A stretch of DNA of 5,436 nucleotides, from positions 1 through 5,436 of the forward strand of contig JAQUZZ010000123.1 of the NCBI GenBank assembly GCA_028691095.1, written 5' to 3'. The notes under the pieces are model-generated. The model saw only the letters and a program-made list of their open reading frames with translations, did not search any database and had not been told where the DNA came from. This document shows, one piece after another, positions 1 through 5,436 of this stretch (position 1 is the first letter of the stretch; each line of letters opens with the position of its first letter). Origin of the DNA: Alistipes sp. (GTDB lineage: Bacteria; Bacteroidota; Bacteroidia; Bacteroidales; Rikenellaceae). The position numbers and the translations under genes were made by a program.

Positions 1-770
1 CCTCGGTTCTCCACTTTCAACGAGAAGTTCGCACGCGATTTCCGGGAGCCATGCTCGTAACCGGAGCCATCACCTACCGGCAGTATGCCACCGAACAAGA
101 GGCCAAACAATCGCCCACCTGGCGCTATCGTGACGGAGTGTGGTACGACGCCTTCAACAGCTCGGTCTCGCTCGACTCCTCCGCACGCATCGGCATTCAT
201 CACAAATCGAAACTGGTGGTCGGGGTCGAGAAGGTTCCCTACTACTCGTGGATGCGGGAACTCTCTTTTTTGGTGGTCGATTTGGGTGGCATCACCAAGC
301 CCTATGCCACCGACAGCGTGCGTCGGGTCTACGCCACGGCCGCCCGCAACATTCCCGTCGGGGGAGCCATCTGCTATGAGGCCATCTACGGAGAGTATTT
401 CACGGAGTTTGTCCGCAACGGCGCCCAAGTGATGTGCGTCATCTCCAACGACGGCTGGTGGCGCGACACGCCCGGCTACCGCTACCTGTTTGCCTACTCG
501 CGGCTGCGCGCCATCGAGACACGTCGCGCCATCGCTCGCAGTGCCAACACCGGAAAGTCGGGGTTCATCAACGCCCGAGGGGATGAGGGGCAAACCTTAG
601 GTTGGGATCGACGTGGCGTGCTGACCGACACCCTGCACCTGAACACGGCCGAGACCTTCTATACCCGTTACGGCGATCTGTTGGGACGGATCGGGAGTTA
701 TGTTTTCATCCTCAGTCTCCTCTATTTCATGGCCTATCGCATCAAACGCAAAAATCATATTGTGGAGTAA
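1..770 (+). CDS. lnt: Apolipoprotein N-acyltransferase (Lnt), C-terminal part, 5' end outside window
   Basis: Lnt is an inner-membrane enzyme that moves an acyl chain from a phospholipid to the N-terminal cysteine of diacylated apolipoproteins, the last step of lipoprotein maturation. The frame is open from base 3 to the TAA at 768-770, giving about 255 visible residues. Homology-like sequence (FQREVRTRFPGA) continues upstream of the ATG at 51, so that Met is internal and the gene is cut by the window edge. Counting from that Met, the nitrilase-fold signatures are HHKSKLVVGVE (50-60; K52 is the likely catalytic Lys, E60 matching E. coli E343), ICYE (107-110; C108 the likely nucleophile, codon 372-374) and NDGWW (133-137). 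The conserved stretch RLRAIETRRAIARSANTG follows. A closing membrane helix lies at about 213-230 with a basic tail. The N-terminal membrane helices and the catalytic Glu region lie outside the window. No defect is visible in the part seen. Family assignment is firm. Confidence 0.95.
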   Translation, partial: SVLHFQREVRTRFPGAMLVTGAITYRQYATEQEAKQSPTWRYRDGVWYDAFNSSVSLDSSARIGIHHKSKLVVGVEKVPYYSWMRELSFLVVDLGGITKPYATDSVRRVYATAARNIPVGGAICYEAIYGEYFTEFVRNGAQVMCVISNDGWWRDTPGYRYLFAYSRLRAIETRRAIARSANTGKSGFINARGDEGQTLGWDRRGVLTDTLHLNTAETFYTRYGDLLGRIGSYVFILSLLYFMAYRIKRKNHIVE

Positions 771-773
771 GCA

Positions 774-789
774 GGGAAGATCGCTTCCC
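774..789. repeat. Perfect 6-bp inverted repeat (hairpin) between lnt and folC
   Basis: GGGAAG at 774-779 pairs perfectly with CTTCCC at 784-789 around the four-base loop ATCG. It starts three bases after the lnt stop codon and ends 18 bases before the folC ATG. No T-run follows on the plus strand (the next bases are CCGTCAATCATT), so it does not look like a standard intrinsic terminator. It could be a processing site, a weak attenuator, a modulator of folC translation, or chance. The pairing is seen directly; any role is inference. Confidence 0.4.
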
Positions 790-807
790 CCGTCAATCAT
801 TCGCATC

Positions 808-2100
808 ATGGATTATTCGCAAACCTTAGATTTTCTATACCACTCGCTTCCGGTCTTCCAACACATCGGAGGGAGTGCCTACAAAGCCGGATTGGAACGC
901 ATCGAAGCCTTGGAAGAGGCACTGGGAAATCCCCATCGTCGCTTCCGCAGCATCCACATTGCCGGAACCAACGGCAAAGGATCGGTGTCGCACATGATCG
1001 CCTCGGTGCTGCAACACGCCGGTTACCGCACGGGGCTCTTCACCTCCCCCCATCTGAAAGATTTCAGGGAACGCATCCGCATCAACGGCAAGACCATCTC
1101 AGAGCAGGAGGTCGTGGAGTTTGTGGAGCACCACCGCGAGGCCATCGAGCGCGTCCAGCCCTCCTTTTTTGAGATCACCACAGCCATCGCCTTCGACGCC
1201 TTTGCGCGCCACGAGGTCGACATTGCCGTCGTGGAGGTCGGCATGGGTGGACGCCTCGACTCGACGAATCTCATTCGTCCGCTGGTGAGCGTAATCACCA
1301 ACATCAGCCTCGACCACACCCAATTTTTGGGCGACACCCTACCCCAGATCGCCGGCGAGAAGGCCGGCATCATCAAACCGGAGACCCCAGTGGTGATCGG
1401 AGAGAGCCAACCCGAAACCCAGGTAGTCTTCATCGAACGCGCCAAAGCCCTTCAGTCTCCGATTCTCTTTGCCGATCAGCTCTACCGCATCGTTCGACAA
1501 ACTGCGCTTCCGACCACCCAACAATTAGAGGTCGAGAGCCGCATGGACGGCACACGGATCGACTTTGTGTGCGACCTACAAGGGGTGTACCAACGCAAGA
1601 ATCTGCTCACCGCTTTGGCCGCTCTGGATCAACTCAACGGAGCGGACGGGTTACAGATCACGCCCGAGGCGGTGCACCAAGGCATTGCCTCGGCCGCTCA
1701 CACCACCGGACTCCTTGGGCGTTGGCAAACCTTAGGCTCCCGACCGACAATCCTCTGTGACACAGGACACAACGTCGGCGGATTGACCGAAGTCACGGCA
1801 CAACTGGCTCGACAAACCTATCAAAAGCTCTATATCGTACTTGGATTTGTGGCCGACAAAGATATTGACCACGTGCTACCGCTCTTTCCCCGTGAGGCCT
1901 ACTATCTCTTTACGCGTGCAGCCATTCCGCGTGCCTTAGACGAGAAGGAACTCGCACAGCGTGCTGCACGCTTCGGACTACACGGTGAGTGTCAGCCCTC
2001 GGTGGCTCAGGCCGTGGAGCGTGCCAAAGCCTTGGCCACACCAGAGGATTGCATCTTTATCGGGGGAAGTACGTTTGTGGTGGCGGAAGTCATCGCATAG
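808..2100 (+). CDS. folC: Bifunctional dihydrofolate synthase / folylpolyglutamate synthase (FolC)
   Basis: FolC is a cytoplasmic Mur-ligase-family enzyme that joins glutamate to dihydropteroate and then extends folates with further glutamates, using ATP. The 430-residue protein is of normal family length. Motifs in order: P-loop GTNGKGS (53-59), FTSPHL (78-83), EVGMGGRLDSTN (143-154), SLDHTQFLG (167-175), EKAGIIK (184-190, containing the Lys expected to be carbamylated), GRWQ (304-307), DTGHNVGG (318-325), GFVADKD (346-352) and the C-terminal GGSTFVVAE (419-427). The ATG at 808 is chosen because MDYSQTLDFLYHSLPVFQ resembles the family N-terminus. The frame is open back to an ATG at 700, but that start would add 36 unrelated residues and overlap lnt. 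No clear Shine-Dalgarno sequence precedes 808. The 37-base gap after lnt suggests read-through transcription, though the functions are unrelated. Whether both activities are present cannot be read from motifs alone; many bacteria have one bifunctional copy. Confidence 0.95.
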   Translation: MDYSQTLDFLYHSLPVFQHIGGSAYKAGLERIEALEEALGNPHRRFRSIHIAGTNGKGSVSHMIASVLQHAGYRTGLFTSPHLKDFRERIRINGKTISEQEVVEFVEHHREAIERVQPSFFEITTAIAFDAFARHEVDIAVVEVGMGGRLDSTNLIRPLVSVITNISLDHTQFLGDTLPQIAGEKAGIIKPETPVVIGESQPETQVVFIERAKALQSPILFADQLYRIVRQTALPTTQQLEVESRMDGTRIDFVCDLQGVYQRKNLLTALAALDQLNGADGLQITPEAVHQGIASAAHTTGLLGRWQTLGSRPTILCDTGHNVGGLTEVTAQLARQTYQKLYIVLGFVADKDIDHVLPLFPREAYYLFTRAAIPRALDEKELAQRAARFGLHGECQPSVAQAVERAKALATPEDCIFIGGSTFVVAEVIA

Positions 2101-2115
2101 TCGCTACCCGCGATG
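2091..2115. other. Tail-to-tail gene junction with weak inverted repeat
   Basis: The folC stop (TAG, 2098-2100) and the flippase stop on the other strand (complement of 2104-2106) are three bases apart. CATCGC at 2091-2096 and GCGATG at 2110-2115 can pair around a 13-base loop holding both stop codons. A shifted alternative is CGCAT at 2094-2098 with ATGCG at 2113-2117. Neither strand shows a T-run after the stem, so this is at best a poor intrinsic terminator. Each transcript probably extends into the opposing gene. The pairing is seen; a termination role is only a possibility. Confidence 0.3.
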
Positions 2116-3621
2116 CGTCCAACGGGCATAGAGGCGTTGCAGCCCCTCTTGGGTCTTTCGTCCCAACTGGTCGAGTGTGCGATTCAGATCCTCTGAGAGT
2201 TTCAGCCCATACACCGCTCCGCCATACAATCCCGTCACGCAGAGGGTGCGGATCGGCACATCGGTCAGGAAGTTCCCGATCGGCGGGAGCAGGGCTGCCA
2301 CCCCCAGGGTCGCACCCATCAACCCCGGTACTATCGCATCGCGCCACCGGAACGGGTTGATCCGGAAAAAATGCCATACCGAGATCACACGGATCACATT
2401 GTAGGCCACCACCGTGCCCATCGTCGCCAAGGCGGCGCCGTTCATACCCCACCGCGGAATCAACCATCGGTTGGTGCAGATCGTCAACCCCACCAACAGC
2501 AAGGAGAAGATAAAGTCGTAACGGTATCGCTTGGAGGTGACCAGAATCGTTCCGTTCAGACCCGAATAGAGATCCATCAGTCGAGCGATACCCAGCATCA
2601 GAAAGATGGTTCGCCCTGTGGCATAGGAGCTGGGGATCAACGAGAAGATATTATCCAGATTGACCCAGATCAGCAGAAACAGATAGCACCCCACAATCAG
2701 GTTAATCAGCGACACCCGACGCGAAAGTCCTTGCAAGGCCTCCATGTTGCGTTCGCGCCACAGGTTGGCCACCAGCGGGGTTGCCACCTTAATCATGGAG
2801 CGTGAGGGAACCAGAATTGCCCCCACCATATAGACCATCGTTACATAGATTCCCCCCTCGGCCAGACCCTTCATGCCGGCCAACATCGCCTGGTCGATGA
2901 CCGGCACGATATACATCGACGTACCTCCCAGGTATTGCCACAACCCGTAGATCACCGCCACAGAGAGCAAACGTCGCACACGCATCGAGCAGACCGGCTG
3001 CAAACGGACTGCCCCAATGGCGGCCGCATAGAGTAGCAGCACCAAGGTCGGCACACAATAGATCAACACATAACCAATCACGAACTGCTCAAAATCGAGC
3101 ACGCCGAAGGCAAAAAGCGTGATCTCAGCGGTAATCAGCAGTCGCAGCAGCACCTCATTGACAAACGAGGAGGCCACCGTCCGGTAGAGAGCCTGCAACC
3201 AAGCCGTAAAGAAATTGAAGAAGAGCATGGCCAATCCCAAAGGAATGAGCCAAAGATAGTAACGCGTCAGCAGCGGAGCCTCACGCGCATAATAATCCAT
3301 GATGGGAGCCCGAAACAGCAGAAACAGCACCGTGAAGAGCACAAACCCACCACTCACCCCCAAGGTCGTCCAAAAGAAGAACCCGTTGTGGCGTCCGTCG
3401 GGTGTGCGGAAAAAGGGAAAGAATCGCACGACGGTGTAGTTGATGCCCAGAGCCGAGAATTGGGCATACATCGTGGCCAAACTCACCAAGATGGTCGCCA
3501 ACCCCACCTGTTCCTCACTCAGAAAATTGGGGAACAGCAAGATTTTATTGACATAACCCACCACGATCCCCACATAAGAGAGGATCATAATCATGAGACT
3601 ATCGCGTTTGACCCTCCCCAT
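2104..3621 (-). CDS. Polysaccharide/lipid-linked oligosaccharide flippase, PST/Wzx type (MOP superfamily)
   Basis: This is a 505-residue, very hydrophobic inner-membrane protein. Hydrophobic stretches give about 14 segments, roughly at 10-30, 39-60, 81-104, 118-142, 157-175, 180-205, 220-242, 256-276, 303-322, 338-355, 368-389, 393-419, 430-448 and 457-475, the usual number for this superfamily. The basic start (GRVKRDS) before TM1 fits a cytoplasmic N-terminus. The FPNFLSEEQVGLA region after TM1 and the arginine-bearing RFFPFFR stretch resemble polysaccharide-biosynthesis flippases. Such proteins move lipid-linked sugar units across the inner membrane for surface polysaccharide or LPS assembly; the substrate cannot be told here. 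The tail after TM14 is charged and probably a cytoplasmic helix. The ATG at 3621 is chosen; a TTG at 3645 would add eight polar residues (start of MGNKRFDN) and leave 5 bases after argS. It is probably co-transcribed with argS. MurJ or a MATE exporter are less likely alternatives within the same superfamily. Confidence 0.85.
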   Translation of the reverse strand: MGRVKRDSLMIMILSYVGIVVGYVNKILLFPNFLSEEQVGLATILVSLATMYAQFSALGINYTVVRFFPFFRTPDGRHNGFFFWTTLGVSGGFVLFTVLFLLFRAPIMDYYAREAPLLTRYYLWLIPLGLAMLFFNFFTAWLQALYRTVASSFVNEVLLRLLITAEITLFAFGVLDFEQFVIGYVLIYCVPTLVLLLYAAAIGAVRLQPVCSMRVRRLLSVAVIYGLWQYLGGTSMYIVPVIDQAMLAGMKGLAEGGIYVTMVYMVGAILVPSRSMIKVATPLVANLWRERNMEALQGLSRRVSLINLIVGCYLFLLIWVNLDNIFSLIPSSYATGRTIFLMLGIARLMDLYSGLNGTILVTSKRYRYDFIFSLLLVGLTICTNRWLIPRWGMNGAALATMGTVVAYNVIRVISVWHFFRINPFRWRDAIVPGLMGATLGVAALLPPIGNFLTDVPIRTLCVTGLYGGAVYGLKLSEDLNRTLDQLGRKTQEGLQRLYARWTHRG

Positions 3622-3650
3622 GTTGTCGAACCGTTTGTTTCCCAATCCGT

Positions 3651-5432
3651 CTACATCCGCTCAGGCACAGCGATACCCAGCAAGGCCATTGCCGAGGCAA
3701 TAATCCGTGCTACGGCCTGCGACAAGGTCAGACGCATCACCTTTTTGGCGGCATCCTCCTCTCTGAGGATCGGGAAGTCGTGATAGTAACTGTTGTACCC
3801 CTTTGCCAGATCATAGGCATAGGAGGCGATGACCGCGGGGGAGAAATTGGCTCCGGCCTGCGACACCACGCTTGGGAAGTCGGTCAGCATCTTGATTAGT
3901 GCCACCTCTTCGCCACTGAGCGTCGCCTGGTGTAGCTCGGTGGCCGGCTGAATCCCCGCTTCTGCGGCTTTGCGCAACACCGATTTGATGCGGGCATGGG
4001 TATACTGAATAAAGGGCCCTGTATTACCGTTGAAGTCGATCGACTCGCGCGGATCAAAAAGCATCGTCTTGCGCGGATCGACCTTCAGAATGAAGTATTT
4101 CAAGGCTCCAAGCCCCACCATCTGACTGATGGAGGCGGCCTCCTGGGGTGTCGCATCGTCCAGCTTGCCCAACTCCTGCGACATATCGTGTGCCGTGCGC
4201 ACCATCTCCTCGATCAGGTCATCCGCATCGACCACCGTGCCCTCACGCGACTTCATCTTCCCCTCCGGCAACTCCACCATGCCATAGGAGAGGTGGGTGA
4301 TGTGTTCAGCCCAGGTGTATCCTAACTTGCCGAGGATCAACTTGAGAACCTGAAAATGGTAGTTCTGCTCATTGCCCACGACGTAGATCATCTCGTCGAG
4401 TTGCTCCTCACGAAAACGGGTGAGTGCCGTACCCAGATCCTGGGTCATATAGACGGAGGTGCCGTCGCCCCGCAACAAGAGTTTCTGATCCAATCCGTCT
4501 CCCGTCAGGTCGGCCCACACCGAGTTGTCCTCCTTGCGGCAGAAAACCCCTTTCTGTAAGCCCTCCTCGACGATCGACTTGCCCAACAGGTAGGTGTTCG
4601 ACTCGTAGTAGATCTTGTCGAAACAAACCCCCATCGCCTGATAGGTCTTGTCGAAACCCTCGTAGACCCATCCGTTCATGGTCTGCCACAAGCCGTAGAC
4701 CTCCGGGTCTTTCGCCTCCCAGCGACGCAACATGGCCTGCGCCTCCTGCATAATCGGAGCCTCATGCTTGGCTTGCTCCTCCTCCACTCCGGAGGCTACC
4801 AATTCGTGAATCTGAGCCTTGTAAGCCTTGTCAAAGGCAACGTAGTATTTACCAACCAGATGGTCGCCCTTCATCCCCGAAGAGGCCGGAGTCTCCCCGT
4901 TTCCGAACTTCAACCACGCCAGCATCGACTTACAGATATGAATACCGCGGTCGTTGACCAAGTTGGCCTTAATCACCCGATAGCCGTTCGCCTCCATAAT
5001 CTGAGCGACCGAATAACCGAGGAGGTTGTTGCGGATGTGCCCCAAGTGGAGCGGTTTGTTGGTGTTGGGCGAGGAGTATTCGACCATCACGCTCTTGCCG
5101 TTGGGGGCTTTGCGTCCGTAGTGTGGCGAGGCAAGGAGTTCATTGACCTGCTCACTCCAGAACTGTTCGCTCAACGAGAGATTCAGAAAGCCCTTGATGA
5201 CATTGAAATCCCGAACCTCAGCCATTGCGGCAGTCACGGCTTCACCGATCTGCCGCGCCGTGGCCTCAGGATTTTGGCGACTGAGTTTGAGCAACGGAAA
5301 CACCACCAAGGTGTAGTCGCCCTCAAATTCGCGGCGCGTTTTCTGAATCTGAATTTGCTCGGGAGTCACCGAACCATACAATCCGGCTACCACCTCCCGT
5401 ACTCTATCCTGCAAGAAGTGTTCGATATTCAT
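3651..5432 (-). CDS. argS: Arginine--tRNA ligase (ArgRS)
   Basis: ArgRS is a class I synthetase that charges tRNA-Arg with arginine in the cytoplasm using ATP. The complete 593-residue protein is of normal length. The N-terminal tRNA-recognition (Add-1) domain covers about 1-95. The catalytic Rossmann core begins with EYSSPNTNKPLHLGH (118-132), which holds the HIGH motif as HLGH (129-132). NDRGIHICKSM (160-170), QDLGTA (331-336) and GNEQNYHF (353-360) follow. The KMSKS loop is KMKSREG (392-398). The C-terminal helical DALR anticodon-binding domain starts near GPFIQYTHAR (472-481) and contains YDLAKGYNSYYHDFPIL (540-556). The ATG at 5432 gives the family N-terminus; only TTTT is visible upstream of it in the window, so promoter and ribosome binding site cannot be judged. 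The gene ends in TAG at 3653-3651 and is followed closely by the flippase on the same strand. No sign of truncation or transfer. Confidence 0.97.
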   Translation of the reverse strand: MNIEHFLQDRVREVVAGLYGSVTPEQIQIQKTRREFEGDYTLVVFPLLKLSRQNPEATARQIGEAVTAAMAEVRDFNVIKGFLNLSLSEQFWSEQVNELLASPHYGRKAPNGKSVMVEYSSPNTNKPLHLGHIRNNLLGYSVAQIMEANGYRVIKANLVNDRGIHICKSMLAWLKFGNGETPASSGMKGDHLVGKYYVAFDKAYKAQIHELVASGVEEEQAKHEAPIMQEAQAMLRRWEAKDPEVYGLWQTMNGWVYEGFDKTYQAMGVCFDKIYYESNTYLLGKSIVEEGLQKGVFCRKEDNSVWADLTGDGLDQKLLLRGDGTSVYMTQDLGTALTRFREEQLDEMIYVVGNEQNYHFQVLKLILGKLGYTWAEHITHLSYGMVELPEGKMKSREGTVVDADDLIEEMVRTAHDMSQELGKLDDATPQEAASISQMVGLGALKYFILKVDPRKTMLFDPRESIDFNGNTGPFIQYTHARIKSVLRKAAEAGIQPATELHQATLSGEEVALIKMLTDFPSVVSQAGANFSPAVIASYAYDLAKGYNSYYHDFPILREEDAAKKVMRLTLSQAVARIIASAMALLGIAVPERM

Positions 5433-5436
5433 AAAA

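Noticed and set aside
51..53. ATG at 51 as the real start of the first gene
   Set aside because: The frame is open to the window edge and the product would lack the membrane domain and catalytic Glu region of Lnt. The gene is cut by the window, not short.
392..398. Suspected defective KMSKS motif in ArgRS (residues 392-398 of the protein, KMKSREG)
   Set aside because: ArgRS enzymes commonly deviate from KMSKS, and this form is in the expected place in an otherwise complete enzyme, so it is not evidence of lost activity.
700..807. Upstream extension of folC to the in-frame ATG at 700
   Set aside because: It would overlap the last 71 bases of lnt, and the added 36 residues look like lnt sequence read in another frame; the family-like N-terminus begins at 808.
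1023..1445. 140-residue open frame on the minus strand inside folC
   Set aside because: It lies fully antisense to conserved FolC motifs, has composition typical of a shadow frame, and shows no recognisable domain.
2131..2160. Possible terminator stem GAGG...CCTC with short T-rich stretch downstream of folC
   Set aside because: Only four base pairs with a mismatch beyond, inside flippase coding sequence, and the following T's are broken by C and G.
2371..2805. 144-residue plus-strand open frame antisense to the flippase
   Set aside because: Its Gln/His/Arg-rich composition is what results from reading hydrophobic membrane-protein codons on the opposite strand; no motif seen.
3388..3783. 131-residue plus-strand open frame crossing the argS-flippase junction
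   Set aside because: It is antisense to both genes, has no family resemblance, and would compete with two well-supported coding regions.

Overview
The window is a densely packed, almost fully coding stretch of chromosome with four genes: two on the plus strand (the 3' part of lnt, then folC) and two on the minus strand (argS, then a multi-pass membrane flippase). The two pairs point at each other and meet at about 2100, with only three bases between the stop codons. No gene-free stretch exceeds 40 bases. I see no RNA gene, mobile element, CRISPR array or phage signal.

The protein sequences suggest a member of the Bacteroidota, most likely Bacteroidales. ArgRS carries the Bacteroidota-like HLGHIRNN and KMKSREGTVVDADDL versions of the class I signatures. 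FolC has a DTGHN motif where many bacteria have DGAHN. Lnt has a catalytic region of the type YEAIYGEY followed by NDGWW. None of the visible starts has a strong Shine-Dalgarno sequence, which also fits that phylum. G+C is in the mid-50s percent by eye, high for the group, so a high-GC Bacteroidales lineage such as an Alistipes-like one is possible. Genus cannot be fixed from this window.

Layout: 1-770, C-terminal part of apolipoprotein N-acyltransferase (envelope lipoprotein maturation). 771-807, a short gap holding a perfect 6-bp hairpin. 808-2100, dihydrofolate/folylpolyglutamate synthase (folate metabolism). 2104-3621 (minus), a PST/Wzx-type flippase of the MOP superfamily with about 14 membrane segments. 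3651-5432 (minus), complete arginyl-tRNA synthetase. The argS-flippase pair is probably co-transcribed, with a gap of 29 bases or, if an upstream TTG start is used, 5 bases. The lnt-folC pair may also be co-transcribed.

The genes are functionally mixed housekeeping: lipoprotein acylation, one-carbon cofactor synthesis, translation, and export of a lipid-linked glycan. I see no hidden or novel multi-gene system. The points worth a second look are modest: the 3-bp tail-to-tail junction without a clear terminator, the hairpin between lnt and folC, the uncertain flippase start, and a flippase of unknown substrate tied to argS with no glycosyltransferase in view.
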